From: Polyangiaceae bacterium
Lineage (GTDB): Bacteria; Myxococcota_A; Polyangia; Polyangiales; Polyangiaceae
Direction: 5' to 3'
DNA: 64,000 bases
NCBI GenBank assembly: GCA_947475525.1
Contig: CANJMI010000011.1
Span: 124,001 to 188,000, forward strand
Made by a program: the position numbers and the translations under genes. The notes below the pieces were generated by a model. That model was not told the DNA's origin and made no database searches. It saw only the letters and a list, made by a program, of their open reading frames with translations. Shown in pieces: positions 51,872 through 62,007 of this stretch; position 1 is the stretch's first letter, and every line of letters begins with the position of its first letter.

Positions 51872-52282
51872 CTATTTGCCGCCGCAATAGGTGTTGATAG
51901 CTGCGATAAGCTCGGTGCTGTCTTTTTCGATCCGGTTGCCGTCCGTTGCCGTCGCCTGAAGTTTTGCGACGTCCCCGCTCTCTTGAGCGTCGGCGAGGCT
52001 TCGGAGATCCTTTGAATAGTCCACGATGAGGGTTCGGTAACGGTCCCGAAATCCGCGCAAGTCGGCGAGCTTCAGAGCGACCGCATCGAGCTTTTCGACG
52101 ACGACGTCGAGCTCTTCGGCAAACTTGCGGATCCCCGAGGCGTCGGCTTGGCCGTGGAGCCCGTCGAGGTCGTCTTGCGCCTTGTTGATGACGCGGACGA
52201 GGCCGTTGCACTCCTCGACGCGCGGATCGCAGCCGATGGCGAGCAGGAGGAGCAGACAGAGGGGGGCGCCACGGAGTCGCAT
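51872..52282 (-). CDS. Small helical lipoprotein
   Basis: 136 residues from the ATG at 52282 (signal peptide ending LLAIGC, Cys18). The mature part is almost all charged helix with heptad-like spacing (LDGLHGQADASGIRKFAEELDVVVEKLDAVALKLADL), and a single C-terminal Cys. Likely a coiled-coil envelope protein; function unknown. Confidence 0.75.
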   Translation of the reverse strand: MRLRGAPLCLLLLLAIGCDPRVEECNGLVRVINKAQDDLDGLHGQADASGIRKFAEELDVVVEKLDAVALKLADLRGFRDRYRTLIVDYSKDLRSLADAQESGDVAKLQATATDGNRIEKDSTELIAAINTYCGGK

Positions 52283-52373
52283 CGGTCGTTCCAGAGGCGA
52301 CACTCTCCTTCCGGTCCCCTCTCGGTCAACCCAAATGAGAATAGGTGAACCCGATTGAGGGTGACCAAATAAG

Positions 52374-52408
52374 AAAAAGCCCGGAACCTTGTGAGTTCCG
52401 GGCTTTTT
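52374..52408 (-). terminator. Rho-independent terminator after the tRNA pair (bidirectional)
   Basis: AAAAAGCCCGGAAC (52374-52387), 7-base loop, GTTCCGGGCTTTTT (52395-52408): a 14-bp perfect stem including A/T tracts on both sides. It terminates the minus-strand tRNA-Val/tRNA-Asp transcript and could also act on the plus strand. Confidence 0.9.
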
Positions 52409-52426
52409 CCGTGGGCCGCATCCTTG

Positions 52427-52500
<74 letters not shown>

Positions 52501-52581
52501 AATCGGGAAGCGTTTGTAACGCACTCGCTCCCGTTCGTCCAGCCTCTCATTCTTGCTTGCGACGAATGTTTGCGTCTCTCG

Positions 52582-52653
52582 TAGGCGGGACAGGGATTGA
52601 ACCTGCGACCAGCGGCGTGTAAAGCCGCAGCTCTACCACTGAGCTACCCGCCT
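52582..52653 (-). tRNA. tRNA-Val (anticodon TAC)
   Basis: On the minus strand: acceptor AGGCGGG with CCCGCCT, D arm GCTCAGTGGTAGAGC, anticodon stem GCGGC/GCCGC with loop TTTACAC (anticodon TAC), T loop TTCAATC, discriminator A. CCA is not encoded. Followed 81 bases later by tRNA-Asp on the same strand. Confidence 0.92.
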
Positions 52654-52716
52654 GAATTGGCCGCAGGCTACTGCAAATTGACGGCCGCGCGAAGTAGGTT
52701 CACGCTGTCGCCTCGA

Positions 52717-54618
52717 ATGCGCCCACTCTGTCGATTCGTGCTGCTCGCGACGGGCCTCCTCGGCTGTACCGACACGCGGAGGGACAGCGTCGACGATCCG
52801 AACACCGAACCGCCAGCGATGTGCGTGCCGGCGGGGACCTCGTGTCCGGTCGTGTTCCGCTACCCGATCGGCAACGGAGTTTCGTCGGTCGAGCTGCGGG
52901 GAGACTTTGCGGCCGGAGCGTGGGCGAAGGGGGTGCCGATGCAGATTGAAGGCACGTTCTTCCGCGCAGAGGTGCCTGCGCAGGACGGTGCGACCATCCG
53001 CTATAAATTCGTTCTGAACGGCCAAGATTGGGTTCTCGATCCATCGAACCCGAACAAGGCAGCAGACGGGGCAGGGGGCGAGAACAGCGTCACCGTCGCG
53101 GCGTGCGGCTTTACTTATTGCGACACGGAGCCGCCCAAACCGAACCCCGACGCGTTCGATTGGCGAAGCGCCGTCATGTATTTTGTTTTTGTGGACCGGT
53201 TCCGCAATGGCGATCCTACGAACGATGGCCCCGTGTCCGGCGTGGAGGGTCCGGCGAACTACCAGGGCGGCGATTGGGCTGGAGTGATCGAGACCCTCGA
53301 GAGCGGATACTTCGAGTCACTCGGGGTCAACGCCCTCTGGCTCACGGTGCCGCACGACAATCCGAACGTCGCCGGCGCGGGCTACGACGGTCGCCAGTAC
53401 TCGGCCTACCACGGCTATTGGGCGAGCGACCTCGATAAGCCGGAAGAGCACTTCGGTACGATGGCGACCCTGAAGGAACTCGTCCAGAAGGCACACGCCC
53501 GCGGCATCAAGGTCTTGCTCGACTACGCGATGAACCATGTTCACGAGGCGAGCACGCTCTTCAAGGAACACGCCGACTGGTTCTGGCCGCTCCACTACGA
53601 CAACCACCAGTGCGTCTGCGGCGACGGCTGCGATTGGAATGACACCTACCAGCAAAAACGCTGCTGGTTTACGTCTTACTTGCCCGACTGGAACTTCACC
53701 AACCAGGCCGCGCGCGCCTACAGCGTGAACAACGCCGTCACGTGGATCAAAGACACCGGCATCGACGGCTACCGGCTCGACGCCGTCAAACACATCGAGC
53801 TCGATTGGCTGCTCGACCTTCGAACACGCGTGACGGCCGAGATCGAGCCGGCGTCGAAGGAACACTTCTACATGGTCGGCGAGACGTTCGAGTCCGGCAA
53901 CCGCGACATCATCAAGTCGTACGTCGGCACCGACCGACTCGACGGGCAGTTCGACTTTCCGCTGCGAGCCGTCGTTGTCGAGAAGCTCTTGCGGCGCACG
54001 GGCACGATGCACGACCTCGCGTCATTCCTCGCCACGAACGACACCTACTACCCGGGCGTCATGTCGACCTTCATCGGCAACCACGACATCCTTCGGGTGG
54101 TGCACACGGCGGAGGATGTGCCGTGGGACGCGTGGGCGCCAGGCAACCCATGGGGGGCGCCGCCATCACTGCCGAATTACGCCGCGCCGTTCGAGCGCCT
54201 TGGGCTGGCCTTCGCGTTCTTGTTCACGACCAAAGGCGTACCGCTCGTCTACTACGGTGATGAGCTCGGGATGGCGGGCGCGGGTGATCCGGACAACCGC
54301 CGCTTCATGCAGTGGGACGGGCTCTCCGTTCATCAAACCGCACTGCGAACGCTTATCGGCCGTCTCGGCAAGCTCCGCCAGGCCCACCCCGCTTTGTGGC
54401 GCGGCGTCCGAACGACCTTGAGCATCACCGACGACACGTATTCCTACGCCATGAGCGACGGCAACGAGACCGTGTACGTCGGCTTGAATCGGAGCGATGT
54501 CACGGCCGCGGTCGGCGGAATGCCAGTAAAAGGCCGTGATTTGTTGACGGATGCGCTCGTCGATGGTCCGGGGGTGGCCCTCGCGCCGCGCAGCGCACGC
54601 ATCATCGTTGCGGAGTAA
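52717..54618 (+). CDS. GH13 alpha-amylase-like lipoprotein
   Basis: 633 residues from the ATG at 52717 (lipobox LLGC, Cys17). Residues 45-135 are a beta-sandwich resembling an N-terminal starch-binding/E-set domain (IRYKFVLNGQDWVLDPSNP). The GH13 barrel starts at about 150 (VMYFVFVDRFRNGDP). Catalytic set: GYRLDAVKH with nucleophile Asp355, GETFE with acid/base Glu389, and GNHD with Asp457. It should hydrolyse or transfer alpha-1,4-glucans outside the cytoplasm. The open frame upstream to 52597 overlaps tRNA-Val antisense and is not coding. Confidence 0.93.
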   Translation: MRPLCRFVLLATGLLGCTDTRRDSVDDPNTEPPAMCVPAGTSCPVVFRYPIGNGVSSVELRGDFAAGAWAKGVPMQIEGTFFRAEVPAQDGATIRYKFVLNGQDWVLDPSNPNKAADGAGGENSVTVAACGFTYCDTEPPKPNPDAFDWRSAVMYFVFVDRFRNGDPTNDGPVSGVEGPANYQGGDWAGVIETLESGYFESLGVNALWLTVPHDNPNVAGAGYDGRQYSAYHGYWASDLDKPEEHFGTMATLKELVQKAHARGIKVLLDYAMNHVHEASTLFKEHADWFWPLHYDNHQCVCGDGCDWNDTYQQKRCWFTSYLPDWNFTNQAARAYSVNNAVTWIKDTGIDGYRLDAVKHIELDWLLDLRTRVTAEIEPASKEHFYMVGETFESGNRDIIKSYVGTDRLDGQFDFPLRAVVVEKLLRRTGTMHDLASFLATNDTYYPGVMSTFIGNHDILRVVHTAEDVPWDAWAPGNPWGAPPSLPNYAAPFERLGLAFAFLFTTKGVPLVYYGDELGMAGAGDPDNRRFMQWDGLSVHQTALRTLIGRLGKLRQAHPALWRGVRTTLSITDDTYSYAMSDGNETVYVGLNRSDVTAAVGGMPVKGRDLLTDALVDGPGVALAPRSARIIVAE

Positions 54619-54666
54619 TTGCAGGGTCGCGGCCGGGAGGAGGCGCGGTGACTCCGAGGCTCCACG

Positions 54667-55542
54667 ATGCTACGTCCGTCCGCGATGGAGAAGCGCGTCG
54701 GACTCGTCGTTGGCCACGAGCCCCAGTTCGTCGAAGCGTTCTTTTCACGCCTCGCCTTGGAGCCCGGACTCGAAGGTGAGCTTGTGTCGATTGGCGGCAC
54801 GAGCGAGCGGCACATCGGACACCACGACGTCATCGTCGACCGCTTGAGCGATCGGGTGCCGCACTATCGAAGCTACTTGAAGGCCGAGGCGATCGCCGGC
54901 GCCAGGATCGTGAATGACCCATTTCGGACGAGCTCGCAGGACGCATTCTTCGCGCTTTCGCTCGCTGCTCGTCTCGGCGCCAGAGTGCCGCGCACGATGC
55001 TCCTGCCTCAGAAGAGCTACGGCCCCGACGTGGTGCCAGAACGCGAACTCGGCAACCTCGAGTTTCCACTTCGCTGGGAGTCGATTGCGCATTACGTCGG
55101 TTTTCCAGCGCTCGTACGATCCGCGCGTGACGGTCACGTTCTCGGCAACGTGCAGGAGCTCAACGGGCTGTTCTCCGCGTTCGACCACGCCGGCGAGAAC
55201 GTCTTGATGCTTCAACGCGAGGTCCGCGGGCGGGCATTTCATGCGCTCGTCGCCGGAGAGAGCGTCGTCATCGTAGGCGCAGGCGCGCTGTCTCCAGTCG
55301 TGGTGGTCGAGGCGAGCCGTACGGCGCTCGTGGTCGCCAAGGGGCTCGGCTACACGCTTTGCGCGGTGCACTTCGTAGCCGCTGGTGACGAGGCGAGCGT
55401 TGTCGCGGCCGCCGATCCGTTCCCCGTGCTCGACCCATCCAAGCTTGGCGACGGCTTCGCCACGCTCATCGATGGGCTTGTCACGGCCGTGGCCGTCGTG
55501 GCTCGACAACCCGCGGTTTGTTGGTCCCCGAGCCCGGCATGA
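54667..55542 (+). CDS. ATP-grasp-like protein
   Basis: 291 residues. The first 130 residues follow the pattern of ATP-grasp proteins with a Rossmann-like start (HDVIVDRLSDRVPHYRSYLKAEAIAGARIVNDPFRTSSQDAFFALSLAARLGARVPRTMLLP). The later nucleotide-binding lysines and Asp/Glu metal ligands are not obvious, so activity is uncertain. Its last bases overlap the next lipoprotein gene (ATGA at 55539). Ligase target unknown. Confidence 0.6.
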   Translation: MLRPSAMEKRVGLVVGHEPQFVEAFFSRLALEPGLEGELVSIGGTSERHIGHHDVIVDRLSDRVPHYRSYLKAEAIAGARIVNDPFRTSSQDAFFALSLAARLGARVPRTMLLPQKSYGPDVVPERELGNLEFPLRWESIAHYVGFPALVRSARDGHVLGNVQELNGLFSAFDHAGENVLMLQREVRGRAFHALVAGESVVIVGAGALSPVVVVEASRTALVVAKGLGYTLCAVHFVAAGDEASVVAAADPFPVLDPSKLGDGFATLIDGLVTAVAVVARQPAVCWSPSPA

Positions 55543-56369
55543 GGGAAGATGCCGCGGTGACTACGGTGGACCATCCCCGGGGGCTGCGCCTTCTCGAACT
55601 CGGTCGTCGCGTGTTGTCCGTCGGGACGCTCTCGGCTTTCGTCATCGTCGCCGTGGGCTGCCCCGCGACGCAGTTTCCCGACGAAGGGCCAGGCCAACCG
55701 TCCGATTGGGCGAATTCGCAGGCTCCGGCCGGCGTCATCGGCGCATGCCGGGAGCCGCTATCGAAGCGCCCACCGATCGTGAATTCGCAGCTGTGGGAGA
55801 ACATGCGGCGCTGCGACTCGAAGACTCCGCGTCGATTTTTGCACATCGGCTATGGCAAGTCCGACGCCGCCGACGACCCGAGCGACCGCCGCATGGCCAC
55901 GATCCTCGACTCCGTGCGCAACGGCGCGACCGAAAAAGACGGCAACCTCAAGATGCTGTCGATGGTGCGCTCTGTGAAGGGTGAGCTCGGCGATGATCCG
56001 AAGTTCGCCTCGCGGGTCGAACGCTCATCGGGTCGCACCTTCGCGTGCGATTACGCGTACCTTTTTGGGACGACTGAGAAGCAGCGGCAGAGCGTGGCCG
56101 ACGACCCGTGCCCGGCTTACGCATTCGATCCGAAAGAGCGGCGCGAGGTCTGTCTCTTCGACGTGTCGCTGCGTGAGGTGCGTTGGCTGACGAGCGCGTG
56201 GAGCTGCCTCGCCTTCACCGACACGGTGGGCGAGGGCGGCTCGTGCCATCGGCTTTGCGCGTACGACGACCACTGCAGCGCGCAGGTGAGTTGCGCCTCC
56301 CCTGATTTCGACCTGACGCTCTGCGCGCTTGGCGTCTGCATGCCCGACAAGGTCGCCGGGATCCTCTGA
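55539..56369 (+). CDS. Cys-rich predicted lipoprotein, function unknown
   Basis: 276 residues from the ATG at 55539 (ATGA overlap with the previous stop); a GTG at 55557 is a possible alternative. The N-terminal hydrophobic stretch ends in VAVGC (lipobox). The mature protein has about 10 further cysteines, including CLFDVSL, CHRLCAYDDHCSAQVSC and a C-terminal CALGVCMP, suggesting disulfides in the periplasm or outside. No family recognised. Confidence 0.75.
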   Translation: MREDAAVTTVDHPRGLRLLELGRRVLSVGTLSAFVIVAVGCPATQFPDEGPGQPSDWANSQAPAGVIGACREPLSKRPPIVNSQLWENMRRCDSKTPRRFLHIGYGKSDAADDPSDRRMATILDSVRNGATEKDGNLKMLSMVRSVKGELGDDPKFASRVERSSGRTFACDYAYLFGTTEKQRQSVADDPCPAYAFDPKERREVCLFDVSLREVRWLTSAWSCLAFTDTVGEGGSCHRLCAYDDHCSAQVSCASPDFDLTLCALGVCMPDKVAGIL

Positions 56370-56490
56370 GCCCAGGTTCGCCGCACTTGCCATTCGAGAC
56401 GCGAGGCGCCGGCAAGAGCGCGCCGTTCACCAGCCGAATGACCTCGCGCTCCTTGACATTTCTCGGCCAAGGCGGAACCATCCGACCCTC

Positions 56491-58200
56491 ATGACGACGC
56501 GCCTTGGCGAGCTTCTGGTCCGTGAAAAGCTGATAAGCCTTCAGCAGCTTCGGCAGGCACAGGAGGAGCAACGCAAGGGCGGCTCGAAGCTCGGCTTTGC
56601 TCTCGCGAAACTCGGCTTCATATCCGACGGGGAGATTACGAATTTCCTCTCGACGCAATATCGCGTGCCCGCGATCGACCTCACCGGCGTCGAGCTCGAC
56701 AAGGAACTCACCAAGCTCGTCAGCAAGGAAGTCTGCGAGCGGCACCACATCATCCCCGTTGCTCGCAACGGCTCATCGGTCACCGTCGCTATGGCGGACC
56801 CGACGAACCTCAACGCGATTGACGACATCAAGTTTCTGACTGGCTACAACGTCGAGGTCGTCGTTGCGGCCGAGAGCGCCATCACCGAAGCCATCGCGAA
56901 GGCTTATACGAAGGAGGCCGAGACCTATTCGTCGATGCTCGCGGACTTCTCCGACGATGACATCGACTTCGCGGTCAACGAGGATGACCTCAACGCTCAC
57001 GAGCTCGAGCGGGAGGCCGAGGGCGCCCCCGTCGTGCGCCTCGTAAACGCGATCCTCGTCAACGCGATCCAAAAGGGCGCGAGCGACATTCACATCGAGC
57101 CTTACGAGAAAACCTTCCGCGTTCGCTACCGCGTAGACGGCGTGCTCATCCCCGAGATGGAGCCGCCGATGAAGCTGAAGAATCCGCTCGTCAGCCGCCT
57201 CAAAATCATGAGCTCGCTCGACATCGCCGAGCGTCGCCTGCCGCAAGATGGGCGCATCAAGCTCAAGCTCGGCAAGAACCTGGAGATGGATTTTCGCGTC
57301 AGCGTCCTGCCATGCCAGTACGGCGAGAAGATCGTCCTCCGCCTGCTCGATAAGGCGAACCTCCAGCTCGACATGACGAAACTCGGCTTCGACACGAAGC
57401 CCCTCGAGGACTTTAAATGGGCGATCGAACAGCCGTGGGGCATGACCCTCGTCACGGGACCGACCGGTTCCGGTAAAACGACGACGCTCTACTCCGCGCT
57501 CTCCGACTTGAACCGCCCCGGCACGAACATCTCGACCGCCGAGGACCCGGTCGAGTTCAGCTTGAACGGCATCAACCAAGTTCAGATGCACGAAGAGATC
57601 GGCCTGAACTTCGCGATGGCGCTGCGCTCCTTCCTTCGCCAAGACCCCGACATCATCATGGTCGGCGAGATCCGTGACTTCGAAACCGCAGAAATTGCGG
57701 TCAAGGCGGCACTGACGGGCCACATGGTGCTCTCGACGCTGCACACCAACGATGCCCCGTCGACCATCTCGCGTCTTCTCAACATGGGCGTTGAACCGTT
57801 CCTGATCACCGCGAGCGTGAACCTCGTGCTCGCGCAACGCCTCGCGCGAAAAGTTTGCCGCGAGTGCACGCAGCCGACGCGCCTCGACCCACGCGTCATC
57901 GCGGAGCTCGGCACGACCGAACAGTATTTCCATCAGATGGGCGCGACGCCGGCGAAGGGCGCGGGCGGCGCATGCAAGCTCTGCGGCGGCTCTGGCTACA
58001 AGGGACGTGTCGCGCTCTACGAGGTCATGCGCTTCAACGAGCAGCTAAAGGAGCTCGTCCTCCAGGGCGTGTCCACGGCCGAGCTCAAGGCCGCTGCGAT
58101 CAAAAACGGCATGGCTTCGCTGCGCATGAGCGGGATCCAGAAGATCATGCAGGGTGTGACGACACCCGAAGAAGTCATGCGCGTCACGATGAGTGATTAG
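56491..58200 (+). CDS. pilB: Type IV pilus assembly ATPase PilB
   Basis: 569 residues from the ATG at 56491. N-terminal MshEN-like domain (residues 1-150), then the ATPase core: Walker A GPTGSGKT at 323-330, Asp box EDPVEF, Walker B IIMVGEIRD, His box HMVLSTLHTND, and a zinc finger with CRECTQP and CKLCGGSGY. It drives pilus extension. pilT follows 15 bases later. The gliding/twitching (S-) motility of myxobacteria uses this system. The frame open from 56329 overlaps the lipoprotein gene and is not the start. Confidence 0.93.
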   Translation: MTTRLGELLVREKLISLQQLRQAQEEQRKGGSKLGFALAKLGFISDGEITNFLSTQYRVPAIDLTGVELDKELTKLVSKEVCERHHIIPVARNGSSVTVAMADPTNLNAIDDIKFLTGYNVEVVVAAESAITEAIAKAYTKEAETYSSMLADFSDDDIDFAVNEDDLNAHELEREAEGAPVVRLVNAILVNAIQKGASDIHIEPYEKTFRVRYRVDGVLIPEMEPPMKLKNPLVSRLKIMSSLDIAERRLPQDGRIKLKLGKNLEMDFRVSVLPCQYGEKIVLRLLDKANLQLDMTKLGFDTKPLEDFKWAIEQPWGMTLVTGPTGSGKTTTLYSALSDLNRPGTNISTAEDPVEFSLNGINQVQMHEEIGLNFAMALRSFLRQDPDIIMVGEIRDFETAEIAVKAALTGHMVLSTLHTNDAPSTISRLLNMGVEPFLITASVNLVLAQRLARKVCRECTQPTRLDPRVIAELGTTEQYFHQMGATPAKGAGGACKLCGGSGYKGRVALYEVMRFNEQLKELVLQGVSTAELKAAAIKNGMASLRMSGIQKIMQGVTTPEEVMRVTMSD

Positions 58201-58215
58201 CTGCGGTGCTTCCCC

Positions 58216-59403
58216 ATGAGCGAAAACGATTATTCCGACGGCCAGCCGGCTTCGCAGCGCCCGGGGTTTAGCTTGCAGCAGCTGCTCAAGGTGATGGTTG
58301 AGAAGGGCGCGAGCGACCTGCACATCTCGGCCGGGCAGGCGCCGCTCTTGCGCATCGACGGGCAGGTCATCCCACTCAAGCTGCCGCAGCTGACCGCGCC
58401 CCAAACCAAAGAACTTTGCTACGAGGTCATCAGCGACGAGCAGAAGATCAAGTTCGAGAAAACGAACGAACTCGACTTCGCCTTCAGCATGAAGCAGGTC
58501 GCCCGGTTCCGCGGCAATTTGTTCATGCAGCGAGGCTGCGTCGGGGCGGTCTTCCGATTGATCCCCTATCAGGTGCGATCGTTCGAAGAGCTCGGTTTGC
58601 CGGCCGTGATGCTCGACGTGTGCCACAAGTCGAAAGGGCTCGTGCTCGTGACGGGCGCCACGGGCAGCGGCAAGTCGACGACCCTCGCGGCCATGATCGA
58701 CAAGATCAACAGCGAGCGGCGGGCGCACATCATCACGATCGAGGATCCCATTGAGTACGTGCACGCGCACAAGCGTTGCGTCGTTAACCAGCGCGAAGTT
58801 GGGCAAGATACCGAGTCTTTCAAGAAGGCGTTGAAGCACGCGCTGCGTCAGGATCCCGACGTCGTCCTCCTCGGAGAGATGCGCGACCACGAGACGATCG
58901 AAGCGGCGTTGACGATGGCCGAGACGGGGCATCTCGTCTTCGCGACCCTCCACACGAACAGCGCGATCCAGTCGATCAACCGAATCATCGACGTCTTCTC
59001 GCCGCACCAGCAGCCGCAGGTCCGCGCGCAGCTATCGTTCTCGCTGACGGCGGTCATCACCCAGTGCCTCGTGCCGCAACTGAGCGGTCCAGGACGCTGC
59101 CTCGCGCTCGAGGTGCTGCTCCCCAACGCTGCGATTCGCAATTTAATCCGCGAAGACAAGCTGCATCAGATCTACTCGCAGATGCAGGTGGGGCAGCAGG
59201 GCACCGGCATGTGCACGCTCAACCAGTCTTTGTTCGACCTTCTGCAGCGTGGGCTCATCTCCTCCGAGGAAGCGTTCACATTTACGAACGAAGCCGACGA
59301 GCTGCGCTCCCAGATCGAAGGTCGCGCAGGCGGTTACCGTCCGAAGGGCCCCGCGGGGCCTGCCGGGGGGGCGGGAGCTTCGGGACCAACGCGCCCTCGC
59401 TGA
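58216..59403 (+). CDS. pilT: Type IV pilus retraction ATPase PilT
   Basis: 395 residues. Walker A GATGSGKS at 147-154, EDPIEYVH, Walker B VVLLGEMRD, His box HLVFATLHTNS, and the PilT hallmark AIRNLIRE near residue 305. The C-terminal 25 residues are Gly/Pro/Ala-rich, longer than in typical PilT. It retracts type IV pili. Pair with pilB strongly supports co-transcription. Confidence 0.95.
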   Translation: MSENDYSDGQPASQRPGFSLQQLLKVMVEKGASDLHISAGQAPLLRIDGQVIPLKLPQLTAPQTKELCYEVISDEQKIKFEKTNELDFAFSMKQVARFRGNLFMQRGCVGAVFRLIPYQVRSFEELGLPAVMLDVCHKSKGLVLVTGATGSGKSTTLAAMIDKINSERRAHIITIEDPIEYVHAHKRCVVNQREVGQDTESFKKALKHALRQDPDVVLLGEMRDHETIEAALTMAETGHLVFATLHTNSAIQSINRIIDVFSPHQQPQVRAQLSFSLTAVITQCLVPQLSGPGRCLALEVLLPNAAIRNLIREDKLHQIYSQMQVGQQGTGMCTLNQSLFDLLQRGLISSEEAFTFTNEADELRSQIEGRAGGYRPKGPAGPAGGAGASGPTRPR

Positions 59404-59455
59404 CGTTGCTCGACGCGCTCCACTCGCCGTGTCATGACGCGGCGCGGTCGACGAA

Positions 59456-60919
59456 ATGTGCGGAATTTTCGGTGTTTTTGGTCACGCCGAGGCAGCGAAA
59501 CTCGCCTACCTCGGGTTGCATGCGTTGCAGCACCGGGGTCAAGAGTCCGCGGGGATCGTCGCGAGTGATGGCGAGCAGCTAACGAGCTTGCGTCGCATGG
59601 GTCTCGTGCAGGCGGGTTTCTCGAGTGACGACCTGTCGGCCTTGCCCGGCAATGTTGCGATTGGCCACGTCCGCTATTCGACAGCAGGTGGTTCGCACCT
59701 AAAAAATGCCCAGCCATTCGCGGTCGACTACCAAGGCGGGTCGGTGGCAGTTGCGCACAACGGCAACCTGACGAACCACGAGGGGATCCGCCGAGCCCTC
59801 GAGGAGCGCGGCTCGATTTTCCAGAGCGGCTCGGACACCGAGGTGATCGTTCACCTGATCGCGATGAGCCGTGCCCAGACCCTCGAGGCTCGCGTCGTCG
59901 ATGCCCTGCGCGAGGTTCGTGGGGCTTACTCGCTTTTGTTCATGGATGCGGAGCGGATGATCGCCGTCCGCGACCCCATGGGTTTTCGGCCATTGTGCTT
60001 GGGGATCGTTCGACCGAAGGTGACCGAGCCTGCCGCGACGACGAAGCCGGTCTACGTCGTGTCGAGCGAGGCTGTGGCGTTCGAGCTCATTGGAGCCGAC
60101 CTCGTGCGCGAGCTCGAGCCTGGGGAGATGGTTGTCATCGACGAAAGCGGCCTCGTGTCGTCGCATCCCTTCGAGCCGGAGCCGCGGCGCATGTGCCTCT
60201 TCGAGTACGTGTACTTCGCGCGGCCGGACAGCTTGCTCGAGGGAGCGAGCGTGTACGACGTGCGCAAGCTCTGCGGTCGCCGTGTGTTCGAGGAGCACCC
60301 GCTCATCGGAGCGAGCGCCGAGGATTGCGTCGTTGTTCCCGTACCGGACTCGGGCGTACCCGCGGCGATTGGCCTCGCCAACCACGCCCGTTTGCCGTTC
60401 GACATGGGACTGATTCGGAGCCATTACGTCGGCCGAACCTTCATCGAACCCAGCGACTCGATTCGCCACTTTGGCGTGAAGCTGAAATTGAGCCCAAACC
60501 GCGCGGCCCTTGAAGGCAAGCGTGTGATCGTCGTCGACGACTCGATCGTTCGCGGCACGACCAGTCGCAAGCTTGTCGGCATGCTTCGCGGAGCCGGCGC
60601 GCGCGAAGTCCACGTGCGCATCTCGAGCCCACCGACGAGCTGGCCTTGTTACTACGGGATCGACACGCCTACCCGCAGTGACCTCATCGCGTCGAGTCAC
60701 ACGACCGAGGAGATCCGCCGTTACCTCAACGCCGATTCGCTCGGGTACCTCTCACTTGGGGGCCTCGAGGCTGCCGTCCGCGAAGCCGAAGAACGCGCGT
60801 CCGGAAAATCCCATGCGGGCGTGTCGCGGTACTGTCACGCCTGTTTTTCCGGGGAATATCCGGTCCCGATCGCTGCGCCGGCAGACACGCCGCGGCACCT
60901 GCGCGTCCTCGGAAAATGA
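59456..60919 (+). CDS. purF: Amidophosphoribosyltransferase
   Basis: 487 residues. Starts MCGIFGVFG, so the catalytic Cys2 becomes N-terminal once Met is removed; no propeptide. [13 protein letters not shown] and [14 protein letters not shown] fit the glutaminase domain; [13 protein letters not shown] is the PRPP motif. Four cysteines at the positions of the B. subtilis type [4Fe-4S] cluster are visible ([26 protein letters not shown], and [11 protein letters not shown]). It makes 5-phosphoribosylamine, the first step of purine synthesis. The neighbours are not purine genes. Confidence 0.96.
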   Translation: MCGIFGVFGHAEAAKLAYLGLHALQHRGQESAGIVASDGEQLTSLRRMGLVQAGFSSDDLSALPGNVAIGHVRYSTAGGSHLKNAQPFAVDYQGGSVAVAHNGNLTNHEGIRRALEERGSIFQSGSDTEVIVHLIAMSRAQTLEARVVDALREVRGAYSLLFMDAERMIAVRDPMGFRPLCLGIVRPKVTEPAATTKPVYVVSSEAVAFELIGADLVRELEPGEMVVIDESGLVSSHPFEPEPRRMCLFEYVYFARPDSLLEGASVYDVRKLCGRRVFEEHPLIGASAEDCVVVPVPDSGVPAAIGLANHARLPFDMGLIRSHYVGRTFIEPSDSIRHFGVKLKLSPNRAALEGKRVIVVDDSIVRGTTSRKLVGMLRGAGAREVHVRISSPPTSWPCYYGIDTPTRSDLIASSHTTEEIRRYLNADSLGYLSLGGLEAAVREAEERASGKSHAGVSRYCHACFSGEYPVPIAAPADTPRHLRVLGK

Positions 60920-60987
60920 TTCACTGACGCGTCCGCGCGGGCTCCGGGAGGCGTGCTCTCGCTGGCCGGCTGTGGCATCCTCTCTCG

Positions 60988-61935
60988 GTGGGAAGCGAGC
61001 TCGTCACCGTGTACGAAGTGGGCCTTCGCGACGGCCTGCAAAATGAGAAGGGCTTCATCCCTACCGAGCAGAAGCGCGAATTGCTCGATGCGCTCGTTGG
61101 CGCTGGTCTGTGCCGGCTCGAGCTGACGAGCTTCGTGTCACCGAAATGGGTGCCTCAATTGGCAGACGCCGAGGCGTTCGCGCGGCTCGTATTGCCTGCG
61201 GCGGGGTACTCGGTCGCGTCGCCCTCGGGCCCGGCGACTGACGGTGTGTCGCTCTCCGCGCTCGTTCCGAACGGCATGGGCCTCGAGCGCGCCCTCGCGT
61301 GCGGTCTCCCTGAAATCGCAGTGTTTCTCAGCGCGAGCGAGACGCACACCCAAAAAAACATCAACAAGTCGATCGACCGCGCGCTCGGGGTGATTGAGGA
61401 ACTCATACCGCCAGCCTTGGCCGCGGGCGTACGGGTGCGCGGCTACGTCTCCACCGTATGGGGTTGCCCGTATGAAGGGACCGTGGACCCGGCCCGGGCG
61501 ATCGCGGTCGCGGCCCGGCTCGCCGAGCTTGGGTGCTACCAAATTTCGCTCGGCGACACGATCGGTGTCGGCAATCCTCGGCAAACTCGAGAGATTGTGC
61601 GCCGCGCTCTCGACGTCATGCCGCTCGAGTCGATCGCGCTGCATTTGCACGACACTCGAGGCACGGCGCTCGCGAACATTTTGGCCGCGCTCGACCTCGG
61701 CGTTCGCGTGTTCGATTCATCGATAGGCGGCATGGGCGGTTGCCCCTACGCCCCCGGTGCCGCGGGCAACGTAGCGACCGAAGACCTCGTCTACATGCTC
61801 GCGGGCATTGGCCTCGAGACGGGCATCGATCTCGAGAAGCTTATCGAAGCTGCCAACGTGGCTGAACGGCTCGTTGGCCATCCGCTGCCGGGAAAAGTGC
61901 ACCGCGCTGGAGCGTTTCGCCCGCGCGTCGCGTGA
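60988..61935 (+). CDS. Hydroxymethylglutaryl-CoA lyase
   Basis: 315 residues, GTG start. DRE-TIM metallolyase signature VGLRDGLQNEKG near the start, SFVSPKWVPQLAD, ASETHTQKNINKS, HLHDTRG, and the catalytic loop GGMGGCPYAPGAAGNVATEDL near the end. Splits HMG-CoA to acetoacetate and acetyl-CoA in leucine breakdown; in myxobacteria HMG-CoA metabolism also links to branched-chain fatty acid supply. Length fits the family. Confidence 0.93.
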   Translation: MGSELVTVYEVGLRDGLQNEKGFIPTEQKRELLDALVGAGLCRLELTSFVSPKWVPQLADAEAFARLVLPAAGYSVASPSGPATDGVSLSALVPNGMGLERALACGLPEIAVFLSASETHTQKNINKSIDRALGVIEELIPPALAAGVRVRGYVSTVWGCPYEGTVDPARAIAVAARLAELGCYQISLGDTIGVGNPRQTREIVRRALDVMPLESIALHLHDTRGTALANILAALDLGVRVFDSSIGGMGGCPYAPGAAGNVATEDLVYMLAGIGLETGIDLEKLIEAANVAERLVGHPLPGKVHRAGAFRPRVA

Positions 61936-62007
61936 GCCGCGCCTCGCGTACGCGGTAGCTGCGGTCCCGAACGGGAGGTCGCACGTTGCTCGATTGAGTT
62001 GGACGAC

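Noticed and set aside
52597-52716. Upstream extension of the GH13 gene
   Set aside because: It runs antisense across tRNA-Val, lacks a signal peptide, and the ATG at 52717 gives a proper lipobox.
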